Source of the DNA: JASSUD01 sp031963415 | GTDB lineage: Bacteria > Pseudomonadota > Gammaproteobacteria > Burkholderiales > Burkholderiaceae | Direction: 5' to 3' | Assembly (NCBI GenBank): GCA_031963415.1 | Contig: JASSUI010000001.1 | Location: 2,046,001-2,110,000 of the forward strand | Length of the DNA stretch: 64,000 bases | Shown here: piece by piece, positions 46,874-55,293 of the stretch | Layout of the letters: each line of letters starts with the position of its first letter | Numbering within the stretch: the stretch's first letter is position 1 | Translations under genes and position numbers: made by a program | The notes under the pieces: model-generated | What the model was told of the DNA's origin: nothing | The model's database searches: none | Seen by the model: only the letters and a program-made list of their open reading frames with translations

Positions 46874-47371
46874 ATGGAATTAAATAGCCTAAAGCCTGCT
46901 GTGGGTGCAAAGCACGCGAAACGCCGGGTTGGTCGCGGTATTGGCTCCGGACTCGGTAAAACGGCTGGTCGTGGTCACAAAGGTCAAAAATCACGTGCTG
47001 GTGGCTTTCATAAAGTTGGTTTTGAAGGCGGGCAAATGCCATTGCAAAGGCGCTTGCCAAAACGCGGTTTTACATCATTGACTAAAGCATTGGTGGGCCA
47101 AGTGCGTCTTTCCGATTTGGAAAAACTGCCAGTTGATGAAATTGATTTGCTCGTATTAAAACAAGCAGGCATTGTTAGTCAACAAGTGCGTAGCGCCAAA
47201 GTCATTTTATGTGGCACATTGACGCGTAAGCTTACGCTGCGGGGTGTGGGCGTCACGAAAGGTGCGCGTCAAGTAATTGAAGCATTGGGTGGCTCACTTT
47301 TGGAATTAGAAGGCAGCGAGCAACAAGCGGCCAAGAAGACGCGTAAATCAGCTGTTAGCGCTGATTCCTAA
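46874..47371 (+). CDS. rplO: 50S ribosomal protein L15
   Basis: 165 residues. L15 is a late 50S assembly protein. GRGIGSGLGKTAGRGHKGQK and FEGGQMPLQRRLPKRGF are the signature. Relatives have about 144 residues. The extra length is a hydrophilic C-terminal tail (ELEGSEQQAAKKTRKSAVSA). TGAGGT lies before ATG. Confidence 0.98.
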   Translation: MELNSLKPAVGAKHAKRRVGRGIGSGLGKTAGRGHKGQKSRAGGFHKVGFEGGQMPLQRRLPKRGFTSLTKALVGQVRLSDLEKLPVDEIDLLVLKQAGIVSQQVRSAKVILCGTLTRKLTLRGVGVTKGARQVIEALGGSLLELEGSEQQAAKKTRKSAVSADS

Positions 47372-47409
47372 AACGATTTGTTCTCTGATGTTTGATACGG
47401 GGAAAACAG

Positions 47410-48744
47410 TTGGCTAGCCGGCAAAATCTTACAAAAACTGGGAAAGCAACGCCTAAATATGGTGATTTAGGTAAACGGTTTGTATTTTTATTACTTGCAT
47501 TGATCGTTTATCGTTTAGGTGCGCACATCCCAGTACCAGGTATTGATCCAGACCAACTTGCTAAGCTTTTTCAAAGCCAGCAAGGCGGTATTCTTGGCAT
47601 GTTCAACATGTTTTCGGGTGGAGCATTGTCTCGCTTCACCGTCTTTGCGCTGGGTATCATGCCGTACATTTCGGCATCGATCATTATGCAGTTGTTGACG
47701 ATTATTTCGCCGCAATTTGAAGCCTTAAAGAAAGAAGGGCAGGCAGGGCAGAGAAAAATAACGCAATACACACGCTATTTCACTGTGGTGCTAGCGATAT
47801 TTCAGGCATTGGGTATTGCGGTAGCACTGGAGAATCAACCAGGTTTAGTGACTGAGCCAGGCTTGTTATTTAAATTGACGACAGTCGTCGCTCTTGTAAC
47901 GGGCACGATGTTCTTAATGTGGCTTGGTGAGCAGATTACTGAACGCGGTTTAGGTAACGGCATCTCAATTATTATTTTTGCAGGGATTGCGGCGGGCTTG
48001 CCTAACGCGATGGGTAGCCTTTTTGAACTTGTTCGGACAGGATCGATGAGTATCATCTCTGCAATACTAGTCGTTGCGTTGATTGCCGCGGTGACCTATC
48101 TTGTGGTGTTTATTGAGCGCGGTCAGCGAAAAGTATTGGTGAATTATGCGAAAAGGCAAGTTGGCAATAAGCTATATGGCGGCCAATCGTCGCATTTGCC
48201 TTTAAAATTGAATATGGCAGGGGTTATTCCGCCCATTTTTGCCTCGTCAATTATCTTATTTCCAGCTACAATCGCGAATTGGTTTAGCTCGGGCTCTAGC
48301 TTACGGTGGTTGCATGATATTGCTGCCACATTAGCGCCGGGCCAGCCGATTTATGTGATGTTGTATGCATTAGCGATTGTTTTCTTCTGTTTCTTTTATA
48401 CCGCGTTGGTATTTAATAGCAGAGAGACAGCCGATAACCTTAAGAAGAGCGGCGCATTTGTACCTGGTATTCGACCAGGTGAGCAAACAGCGCGTTATAT
48501 TGATAAGATTTTGACGCGCTTGACTTTAGCCGGTGCAGTTTACATCGTATTTGTATGTTTATTGCCCGAGTTTTTAGTATTGCGCTGGAATGTACCGTTT
48601 TATTTTGGTGGTACTTCATTATTAATTATTGTTGTTGTGACGATGGATTTTATGGCTCAAATTCAATCCTATTTAATGTCGCAACAATATGAGTCACTCC
48701 TGCGTAAAGCTAATTTCAAAGGTGGCAATCTTCCTATTCGTTAA
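47410..48744 (+). CDS. secY: Preprotein translocase subunit SecY
   Basis: 444 residues if started at TTG 47410 (MASRQNLTKTGKATPKYGDL), which aligns with the usual MANN...GDL start and has AC-GGGGA 8 bases upstream. An earlier TTG at 47392 lacks a ribosome site. No ATG is available. SecY is the ten-helix protein channel. FRIGAHIPVPGID-like (YRLGAHIPVPGIDPDQLAKL), GIMPYISASIIMQLL and GGTSLLIIVVVTMDF are present. It works with SecE coded at 16738. Confidence 0.96.
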   Translation: MASRQNLTKTGKATPKYGDLGKRFVFLLLALIVYRLGAHIPVPGIDPDQLAKLFQSQQGGILGMFNMFSGGALSRFTVFALGIMPYISASIIMQLLTIISPQFEALKKEGQAGQRKITQYTRYFTVVLAIFQALGIAVALENQPGLVTEPGLLFKLTTVVALVTGTMFLMWLGEQITERGLGNGISIIIFAGIAAGLPNAMGSLFELVRTGSMSIISAILVVALIAAVTYLVVFIERGQRKVLVNYAKRQVGNKLYGGQSSHLPLKLNMAGVIPPIFASSIILFPATIANWFSSGSSLRWLHDIAATLAPGQPIYVMLYALAIVFFCFFYTALVFNSRETADNLKKSGAFVPGIRPGEQTARYIDKILTRLTLAGAVYIVFVCLLPEFLVLRWNVPFYFGGTSLLIIVVVTMDFMAQIQSYLMSQQYESLLRKANFKGGNLPIR

Positions 48745-48797
48745 ATAAAACGTGATAGCTAGGCTCAACCGTACCTGTTGGATTATTTAAAAGAAAT

Positions 48798-49016
48798 ATG
48801 GCCAAAGACGATGTTATTCAAATGCAAGGCGAAGTCATTGAAAACTTGCCGAGCGCGACTTTCCGTGTGAAATTGGAAAATGGTCATGTAGTAATAGCCC
48901 ATATTTCTGGCAAAATGCGCATGCACTACATTAGGATTTTGCCAGGTGATAACGTGACAGTAGAACTAACACCTTATGATTTATCGCGGGCAAGGATTGT
49001 TTTTAGGGCAAAATAA
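48798..49016 (+). CDS. infA: Translation initiation factor IF-1
   Basis: 72 residues, the standard length. IF-1 occupies the A site during initiation. MAKDDVIQMQGEVIENLPSA, HISGKMRMHYIRILPGD and the S1-type fold are canonical. It lies between secY and rpmJ, as in Burkholderia. Confidence 0.98.
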   Translation: MAKDDVIQMQGEVIENLPSATFRVKLENGHVVIAHISGKMRMHYIRILPGDNVTVELTPYDLSRARIVFRAK

Positions 49017-49110
49017 AGCTCTATTGCTCTTGCAAGCGTTATTGAAGGCAGAAGTTTATTAGGCAGTGGTAGAAATACGATAATTTCTAAAGTTTGTTGG
49101 GATAATAACG

Positions 49111-49227
49111 ATGAAAGTAATGGCATCAGTAAAGCGCATGTGCCGTAAATGTAAAGTAGTTAAGCGCAAGCGCGTCGTACGCGTGATTTGCAGCGCTGAT
49201 CAACGTCACAAACAGCGCCAAGGTTAA
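49111..49227 (+). CDS. rpmJ: 50S ribosomal protein L36
   Basis: 38 residues, MKVMASVKRMCRKCKVVKRK followed by RVVRVICSADQRHKQRQG. The zinc ligands C11, C14, C27 and H33 are all present, so this is the zinc-binding form. It is the smallest real gene in the window and lies between infA and rpsM as expected. The ribosome site is weak (GGGATAA). Confidence 0.96.
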   Translation: MKVMASVKRMCRKCKVVKRKRVVRVICSADQRHKQRQG

Positions 49228-49289
49228 GGGAGTGCTGAAAAACTATTGAGTAGAGGGTATAATCCCGCACCGAAGTTTTTCAACACTCC
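49228..49289 (+). promoter_or_regulatory. Hairpin carrying a promoter between rpmJ and rpsM
   Basis: GGAGTGCTGAAAAACT (49229-49244) pairs with AGTTTTTCAACACTCC (49274-49289), one mismatch. The left arm contains CTGAAA (49235-49240) and, 17 bases on, a perfect TATAAT (49258-49263) followed by CCCGC. So a fair sigma-70 promoter for the alpha cluster lies across a terminator-like structure. Confidence 0.65.
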
Positions 49290-49322
49290 TTTAAACGTCA
49301 TGCGTTTTTTTTAGGAAATACA

Positions 49323-49688
49323 ATGGCTCGTATTGCAGGGGTAAATATCCCAAATCATAAGCATATCGTCATCGGTTTGACCTCGATTTTTGGTATTGGT
49401 CTTTCGCGCGCTCGAAAGATTTTGAAAGAAGCGAATATTGAAGGATTCGTAAAAGCAAAAGATCTTGGCGATGAACAATTTGAGAAACTCAGAGAAGGTG
49501 TTTCTAAATTCGTTGTAGAGGGTGATCTGCGCCGTTTAGTCGTAACCCATATCAAACGTCTAACTGACATTGGCTGCTATCGTGGCTTCCGTCATCGCAA
49601 TGGCTTGCCTGTGCGCGGACAGCGTACACGCACTAATGCTCGCACCCGTAAAGGAAAACGTCGTGCAAGCATAACGCTGAAGAAGTAA
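49323..49688 (+). CDS. rpsM: 30S ribosomal protein S13
   Basis: 121 residues. S13 forms head bridges and contacts P-site tRNA. MARIAGVNIPNHKHIVIGLT and HRNGLPVRGQRTRTNARTRK are the signature. AGGAAA precedes ATG. First gene of the alpha cluster; the gap to rpsK is 150 bases. Confidence 0.99.
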   Translation: MARIAGVNIPNHKHIVIGLTSIFGIGLSRARKILKEANIEGFVKAKDLGDEQFEKLREGVSKFVVEGDLRRLVVTHIKRLTDIGCYRGFRHRNGLPVRGQRTRTNARTRKGKRRASITLKK

Positions 49689-49838
49689 AAAGCGGTTGCA
49701 CAAAAAAGTGAGTCAGGGCTAGGCATTATCGGGTGTATTAGAGGCGTAAAAGTCATATAGCACCTACTAAGTATCTAAGTACTTTAAGAAAGATTGGGTA
49801 CGGGCCCTGAGTAAATAACAGTAGTAACAGGAAAGTAT

Positions 49839-50243
49839 ATGGCTAGGACTTCCAGTAGTAATGCAGCACAGCGTGGACGTAAGAAAGTCAAAAAGAGTGT
49901 CTCCGAAGCTGTTGCACACATACATGCATCATTTAACAATACGATCGTTACTATTACTGATCGTTTAGGTAACACGCTTACATGGTCATCCGCTGGTTGC
50001 CATGGATTTAAAGGTGCGCGTAAATCAACTCCGTTTGCGGCTCAGATCACAGCTGAAGATGCTGGCAAAAAAGCCCTAGAATTTGGCGTGAAGAGCATGA
50101 TCATATTGATTGATGGACCAGGCCCTGGTCGTGAATCAGCGGCGCGGGCTTTCCCTAATCTTGGTATTAAAATTACATCGATTACGGATATGACATCGGT
50201 GCCACATAATGGTTGCCGTGCTCCAAAACGCCGTCGTATCTAA
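49839..50243 (+). CDS. rpsK: 30S ribosomal protein S11
   Basis: 134 residues. S11 shapes the 30S platform. HIHASFNNTIVTITDRLGNT and the C-terminal SVPHNGCRAPKRRR are canonical. CAGGAAAG precedes ATG. It is followed by a 300-base gap with two inverted repeats before rpsD. Confidence 0.99.
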   Translation: MARTSSSNAAQRGRKKVKKSVSEAVAHIHASFNNTIVTITDRLGNTLTWSSAGCHGFKGARKSTPFAAQITAEDAGKKALEFGVKSMIILIDGPGPGRESAARAFPNLGIKITSITDMTSVPHNGCRAPKRRRI

Positions 50244-50292
50244 TTACGGCTAAAGATTGATCATTATCAAACACTATTTTTGAGCGAGCTGT

Positions 50293-50319
50293 TTAGTGGC
50301 TTTATTTTTAAGTCACTAA
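50293..50319. repeat. Small hairpin after rpsK
   Basis: TTAGTGGCTT pairs with AAGTCACTAA (one G-T pair) around TATTTTT. No T run directly after it. It may protect the mRNA end of rpsK. Confidence 0.6.
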
Positions 50320-50360
50320 CGCAAACTTTAAAAATGTGCAAAAAATTAAATAAGCCCACC

Positions 50361-50497
50361 GTTCAACTTTATTAAAGAACTTTTGTTTAACCCCAAGGGC
50401 TAGGCATACTGGCACAGACAGTACATTAGCGTGGCAAATGGCCTTAGTTGATTATCCTGTCACCTAAAAAGTTATGCAGAAGTTCCTTAAGTTGAAC
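50361..50497. repeat. Core-bearing palindromic repeat between rpsK and rpsD
   Basis: Outer arms GTTCAACTT (50361-50369) with AAGTTGAAC (50489-50497), inner arms AAGAACTT with AAGTTCCTT. In the middle lies CAGACAGTACATTAGCGTGGCAA (50415-50437 as one run), matching the inverse of the family core GCAGACAGTAC-N-GTACGGCAAG. This whole structure takes up half of the 300-base gap. Confidence 0.7.
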
Positions 50498-50543
50498 TAG
50501 CACGAATCTTGACTCGTGTAATTTTTATTTAGAAGGAAGTAAA

Positions 50544-51167
50544 GTGGCACGTTACACTGGCCCTAGCGCCAAATTGTCCCGTCGCGAGGGGACAGATCTT
50601 TTTCTGAAAAGCGCTCGTCGCACATTAGCAGATAAATGTAAGCTTGATAGCAAACCAGGTCAGCATGGTCGTGCAACTGGTACACGTCTATCAGATTACG
50701 GTGTTCAGCTACGCGAGAAGCAAAAAGTTAGGCGTATCTACGGTGTATTAGAAAAACAGTTCCGTCGCTATTTTGCTGAAGCAGATCGTCGTTCTGGCAA
50801 TACCGGTGAAACCTTATTGCAATTGCTGGAAGGGCGCTTAGACAACGTTGTCTATCGTATGGGCTTCGCATCGACACGCGCAGAAGCACGTCAATTAGTC
50901 AGTCATGGCGCCATTCTGTTGAATGGTCGTCGCGCGACAATCCCTTCAATGCAAGTTAAAGCAGGCGATGTTGTTGCAGTGTCTGAAAAAGCTAAGCAAC
51001 AAGTTCGTATTAAAGAAGCGCTGATACTTGCAGAGCAAATCGGCTTCCCGCTTTGGGTTAATGTCGATAAGCAGAAATTCGAAGGAACCTTCAAACAGGT
51101 GCCAGAACGCCAAGAGATTGCTGGCGATATTAGTGAAAGCCTAATCATCGAATTCTATTCTCGATAA
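50544..51167 (+). CDS. rpsD: 30S ribosomal protein S4
   Basis: 207 residues from GTG 50544 with GAAGGAAG upstream. S4 starts 16S 5'-domain assembly and in E. coli represses the alpha operon. This is the zinc-free form (KLDSKPGQHGRATGTRLSDY without the cysteine set). The S4 RNA-binding domain RLDNVVYRMGFASTRAEARQ is intact. Confidence 0.99.
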   Translation: MARYTGPSAKLSRREGTDLFLKSARRTLADKCKLDSKPGQHGRATGTRLSDYGVQLREKQKVRRIYGVLEKQFRRYFAEADRRSGNTGETLLQLLEGRLDNVVYRMGFASTRAEARQLVSHGAILLNGRRATIPSMQVKAGDVVAVSEKAKQQVRIKEALILAEQIGFPLWVNVDKQKFEGTFKQVPERQEIAGDISESLIIEFYSR

Positions 51168-51281
51168 TTCAGTGCTAAAAGGCTACCTATTCATGGTGTT
51201 AGCCTTTTAGCTATTCAGATTTGAGCTATCCCGGTCAGCCTTATCGGTGTAACGAGCCGAGGGTATTGAAAAGGAAAATCT

Positions 51282-52283
51282 ATGCCAACCAGTTCGTTGA
51301 AGCGTTTGTTAAAGCCTAAAATCATCGCAGTTGAAGCAGTAGGCGAAAACCATGCGAAAGTGATGATGGAGCCATTCGAGCGCGGTTATGGTCACACATT
51401 AGGTAATGCATTGCGGCGTGTGCTGCTCTCCTCAATGATCGGTTACGCCCCGACAGAAGTTGTAATTGGTGGCGTCGTTCATGAGTATTCGACTATTGAT
51501 GGCGTGCAGGAAGATGTCGTTAATTTGTTGTTAAACCTAAAAGAAGTTGTTTTTAAATTGCATAACCGTGACGAAGTGATGCTCACGCTGTGTAAAGAAG
51601 GCGAAGGTATTGTAAGGGCGGGCGATATTGATCTCTCGCATGACTGCGAAGTTCTTAACCCTGACCATGTGATTGCCCATCTCTCCAAAGGTGGCAAGCT
51701 TGATATGCAAATCAAGGTTGAGAAGGGTCGTGGTTATGTACCTGGCAACATTCGTCGCTATGGCGATGAAATGTCAAAGAGCATTGGCCGAGTCATTCTC
51801 GATGCATCTTTCTCGCCGATCAAAAATGTTGTGTATGCAGTTAAGCCAGCACGTGTTGAGGGTAGTACTAACCTTGATAGTCTTGAACTAAATATCGAGA
51901 CAAATGGTGTGCTCACGCCTGAAGTTGCTTTACAACAAGCGGCGGGTATTTTGATTGATCAATTATCCGAATTCGCAGCGTTGGAAAGCACCGAAACACA
52001 TGCAGAAGTGCCGCTTAATGCGCCGCAATTTGATCCTATCCTGATGCGTCCGGTAGATGACTTAGAACTCACAGTACGCTCAGCAAATTGCTTAAAAGCA
52101 GAAAATATTTACTATATCGGTGATTTAATTCAGCGTTCTGAAAACGAGCTGCTGAAAACACCAAATCTCGGCCGTAAGTCACTTAATGAGATCAAAGAGC
52201 AGCTTGCTGCTCGGGGGCTCACGCTGGGTATAAAACTCGAAAATTGGCCTCCATCAAATTTTGATATGCCTTATTCGGTGTAA
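51282..52283 (+). CDS. rpoA: DNA-directed RNA polymerase subunit alpha
   Basis: 333 residues. Two alpha subunits seed polymerase assembly. The N-terminal domain has EPFERGYGHTLGNALRRVLL. The C-terminal DNA- and activator-binding domain has ENIYYIGDLIQRSENELLKT and PNLGRKSLNEIKEQLAARGL. Relatives have about 325; the extra residues are at the very end (NWPPSNFDMPYSV). AAAGGAAA precedes ATG. Confidence 0.99.
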   Translation: MPTSSLKRLLKPKIIAVEAVGENHAKVMMEPFERGYGHTLGNALRRVLLSSMIGYAPTEVVIGGVVHEYSTIDGVQEDVVNLLLNLKEVVFKLHNRDEVMLTLCKEGEGIVRAGDIDLSHDCEVLNPDHVIAHLSKGGKLDMQIKVEKGRGYVPGNIRRYGDEMSKSIGRVILDASFSPIKNVVYAVKPARVEGSTNLDSLELNIETNGVLTPEVALQQAAGILIDQLSEFAALESTETHAEVPLNAPQFDPILMRPVDDLELTVRSANCLKAENIYYIGDLIQRSENELLKTPNLGRKSLNEIKEQLAARGLTLGIKLENWPPSNFDMPYSV

Positions 52284-52382
52284 TAGAACACTGTCTGCTT
52301 TTTTCGCAAAGCGCACGCTAACTCAGTGCGCTATCGAAGAAGTTAAAAAAATAGACATAGTATTTTTGATCAAGGAATTGAA

Positions 52383-52778
52383 ATGCGTCATCGTCATGGT
52401 TTGCGCAAACTAAATCGTACCAGCAGTCATCGTTTGGCTATGCTGCGCAATATGTGTAACTCGTTGATCGAGCATGAAGTTATTAAAACTACGTTGCCCA
52501 AAGCGAAAGAATTGCGTAAAGTCATTGAGCGCTTAATTACACGTGGTAAGACTTCTTCATTGGCTAATCGTCGTCTCGCGTTTGCTCGTCTGCGTGATCG
52601 TGACTCAGTTGCCAAATTGTTTGATGTATTAGGCCACCGTTATGAAAGTCGTCCGGGCGGCTATGTACGTATCCTGAAAGCTGGCTTTCGTAAAGGTGAC
52701 AATGCTCCCATGGCCGTGGTTGAACTAGTAGATCGTCCAGTAGCAGTGAATATTGAAGAAGAAGACGAGGCAGCTTAA
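52383..52778 (+). CDS. rplQ: 50S ribosomal protein L17
   Basis: 131 residues. L17 lies near the tunnel exit. MRHRHGLRKLNRTSSHRLAM and ITRGKTSSLANRRLAFARLR are conserved. Last gene of the alpha cluster; AAGGA precedes ATG and a terminator follows. Confidence 0.99.
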   Translation: MRHRHGLRKLNRTSSHRLAMLRNMCNSLIEHEVIKTTLPKAKELRKVIERLITRGKTSSLANRRLAFARLRDRDSVAKLFDVLGHRYESRPGGYVRILKAGFRKGDNAPMAVVELVDRPVAVNIEEEDEAA

Positions 52779-52812
52779 CTTACTGCATCGTTTGGTAGCT
52801 TAAATAAATTTT

Positions 52813-52858
52813 AAAACTTTACAGAGCCGCCTCTTCGAAGAATCTGTTTAAAGTTTTT
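52813..52858 (+). terminator. Terminator after rplQ
   Basis: AAAACTTTACAGA pairs with TCTGTTTAAAGTTTT (two-base bulge) and ends in TTTTTC. It would end the long ribosomal-protein transcript. Confidence 0.65.
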
Positions 52859-52951
52859 CTGATAGACTTACGCCTTTACTGCCTGTGCTAGCGTACGGTA
52901 AGAAAGCGGCAAGATACCAAGAAAGACTTAAAGAAGTGTGAAGTAAGTTTT

Positions 52952-53028
52952 AGGCTCGTAGCTCAGCTGGTTAGAGCACCACCTTGACATGGTGGGGGTC
53001 GTTGGTTCGAATCCAATCGAGCCTACCA
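52952..53028 (+). tRNA. tRNA-Val (GAC)
   Basis: 77 bases with encoded CCA. Acceptor AGGCTCG/CGAGCCT pairs, and the anticodon GAC is in TTGACAT. tRNA-Val before thrS is the usual order in Burkholderia, so a second conserved gene block starts here. Confidence 0.98.
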
Positions 53029-53049
53029 ACGAAAATTAAATTTGATTAA

Positions 53050-53088
53050 ATGCGGCTTCGATAAGATTAACGAGGCCGTATTTTTTTT
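53050..53088 (+). terminator. Terminator after tRNA-Val
   Basis: TGCGGCTTCG pairs with CGAGGCCGTA (G-T pairs allowed) around a 10-base loop, followed by eight T. Confidence 0.8.
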
Positions 53089-53153
53089 GGCTATTTCTCG
53101 AAGACTTTTTAGAGCCTGCTTACAAATCGTCTAAATCGGCGTTTCCTTGGAAG

Positions 53154-53257
53154 GCGCTGAATAAATCGGCAGTAAGGAATGTTGTGGTTAAACAGCGTAT
53201 TAGCATGTGCTACCAAGTCGAGGTTGCTTATCCTGCTGCTCCTGGTTTATTCAACGC
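53154..53257. repeat. Long palindrome before thrS
   Basis: GCGCTGAATAAA (53154-53165) pairs with TTTATTCAACGC (53246-53257, one G-T). Inner arms GGCAGTAAGGA and TCCTGCTGCTCC pair in part. The outer arm equals that before rpsL (31996). It ends 24 bases before thrS and includes a would-be N-terminal extension of thrS, which I rejected. E. coli thrS is repressed by its own product on a structured leader, so a control role is possible. Confidence 0.6.
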
Positions 53258-53281
53258 TTCTTTGAGAGGCGGGAGAGCGCA

Positions 53282-55189
53282 ATGATTTCAATACATTTAC
53301 CTGACGGATCAACACGGCAATTTGCTCATCCTGTGACGCCCGCCCAAGTTGCTGAATCAATTGGCCCGGGCCTCGCTAAAGCCGCGCTGGCTGGAAAAGT
53401 TGATGGTACGCTTGTCGATATGTCAACGCTGATTGAGCATGACGCCTCTTTATCCATTATTACTGGCAAAGATGCAGAAGGTCTCGACACGCTGCGTCAT
53501 TCAACTGCGCACCTTCTTGCTTATGCAGTCAAAGAACTTTACCCCGAGGCGCAGGTAACCATTGGCCCTGTGATCGAGGATGGTTTCTATTACGACTTCG
53601 CCTATTCCCGTCCTTTTACGCCAGAAGATCTTGAAAAAATTGAAAAGCGCATGCAGGAAATCGCACGCCGCGATGAACCTGTTACGTATCAAGTCGTCTC
53701 ACGCGATGAAGCGGTTCAATATTTCAATAACCTTGGCGAGCATTACAAAGCAGAGATTATTGAAAGCATTCCTTCTGCAGAAAAGATAAAGCTTTACTCG
53801 CACGGAAATTTTGTTGATCTGTGTCGTGGACCACATGTGCCTAGCACAGGTAAATTAAAAATTTTCAAATTAATGAAGGTCGCGGGTGCTTATTGGCGAG
53901 GTGACGCGCGCAATCAGCAATTGCAACGCATTTATGGTACCGCTTGGGCCTCGAAAGAGGATTTAGACGCTTATTTATATCGGTTAGAAGAAGCCGAAAA
54001 GCGCGATCATCGCAAACTGGCTAAACAACTTGATCTATTCCATTTGGAAGAAGCCGCGCCGGGAATGGTGTTTTGGCATCCTAAAGGTTGGACGTTGTGG
54101 CAAGAAGTTGAGCAGTATATGCGGCGCCGATTAACAGATGCAGGCTATAAAGAGATTCGTACTCCTCAGGTAGTTGATCGCTCCTTGTGGGAGCGCTCAG
54201 GCCATTGGGAAAACTACCAAGAGCATATGTTCACGACTGAGTCCGAGAAACGGGACTATGCGATCAAGCCGATGAGTTGTCCGTGCCACGTGGAAATTTT
54301 TAATCACAGTCTGCACTCTTATCGTGATTTGCCATTGCGGCTAGCAGAATTTGGCTCTTGTCATCGGAATGAACCATCAGGCGCATTACACGGGTTAATG
54401 CGCGTGCGTGGCTTTGTTCAAGACGACGCACATATTTTCTGTACAGAAGAGCAGGTGATTGCAGAATCTATCGCTTTTAATGCATTGGCGATGAGCGTTT
54501 ATAAAGATTTTGGCTTCACCGATATCAATATCAAACTATCGTTGCGTCCAGCACAGCGAGCAGGCTCTGATGAAGTATGGGATAAAGCCGAACAAGGTTT
54601 GCGTGAAGCGCTCTCTGCATGCAACGTAAAATGGGAAGAGCTACCGGGTGAAGGTGCGTTTTACGGACCTAAAGTTGAATACCATATTAAAGATGCGCTA
54701 GGACGCTCTTGGCAATGTGGTACGTTACAGTTAGATTTTGTTTTACCTGAACGCTTGAATGCCGAATATGTGGCAGAGAGTAACGAACGCCTCCGGCCAG
54801 TGATGCTGCATCGTGCGATTCTTGGGTCGCTAGAACGCTTTATTGGGATATTGCTAGAAAACTATGCGGGAGCGTTACCCGTTTGGCTAGCGCCAACGCA
54901 AGTCGTGGTCGCAAACATTGCTCAAAGACAAAGTGAGTACGTTGATTTAATCGTGCAGCAAATGAAACAGCAGGGTATTAGAGTAGAGGCTGATTTGCGC
55001 AACGAAAAAATTAACTATAAAATACGCGACCATGCTAAACAGAAAGTCCCTTACTTACTGATTGTGGGTGAGCAAGAAAGGGCTAATCAAACTATAGCTG
55101 TGCGCCAACGCGGTGGTACTGATCTGGGTGCCATGACCGTTAATGCTTTTCTTGAGCGACTAAAAGAAGAAATTCAGTCGTTTAATTAA
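53282..55189 (+). CDS. thrS: Threonine--tRNA ligase
   Basis: 635 residues from ATG 53282 with GGGAG upstream. It charges tRNA-Thr. Order: TGS domain (ISIHLPDGSTRQFAHPVTPA), editing domain (HSTAHLLAYAVKELYPEAQV), catalytic core with MSCPCHVEIF and GSCHRNEPSGALHGLMRVRG, motif 3 HRAILGSLERFIGILLENYA, then the anticodon-binding domain. All is intact. A frame open from 53207 would add 25 residues coded inside the palindrome. Confidence 0.98.
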   Translation: MISIHLPDGSTRQFAHPVTPAQVAESIGPGLAKAALAGKVDGTLVDMSTLIEHDASLSIITGKDAEGLDTLRHSTAHLLAYAVKELYPEAQVTIGPVIEDGFYYDFAYSRPFTPEDLEKIEKRMQEIARRDEPVTYQVVSRDEAVQYFNNLGEHYKAEIIESIPSAEKIKLYSHGNFVDLCRGPHVPSTGKLKIFKLMKVAGAYWRGDARNQQLQRIYGTAWASKEDLDAYLYRLEEAEKRDHRKLAKQLDLFHLEEAAPGMVFWHPKGWTLWQEVEQYMRRRLTDAGYKEIRTPQVVDRSLWERSGHWENYQEHMFTTESEKRDYAIKPMSCPCHVEIFNHSLHSYRDLPLRLAEFGSCHRNEPSGALHGLMRVRGFVQDDAHIFCTEEQVIAESIAFNALAMSVYKDFGFTDINIKLSLRPAQRAGSDEVWDKAEQGLREALSACNVKWEELPGEGAFYGPKVEYHIKDALGRSWQCGTLQLDFVLPERLNAEYVAESNERLRPVMLHRAILGSLERFIGILLENYAGALPVWLAPTQVVVANIAQRQSEYVDLIVQQMKQQGIRVEADLRNEKINYKIRDHAKQKVPYLLIVGEQERANQTIAVRQRGGTDLGAMTVNAFLERLKEEIQSFN

Positions 55190-55293
55190 GCTGTCATTTG
55201 GCCTATTGATCTTATTAGCCTCATCGGTTTTAATGAGCAAATAAATGGGCGACAGCCAGCTTATATTTTTGATTTTTTAGAAGGGAAATTAAC

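Noticed and set aside
53207..53281. N-terminal extension of thrS
   Set aside because: Coded in the palindromic repeat; ATG 53282 with GGGAG gives the family start.
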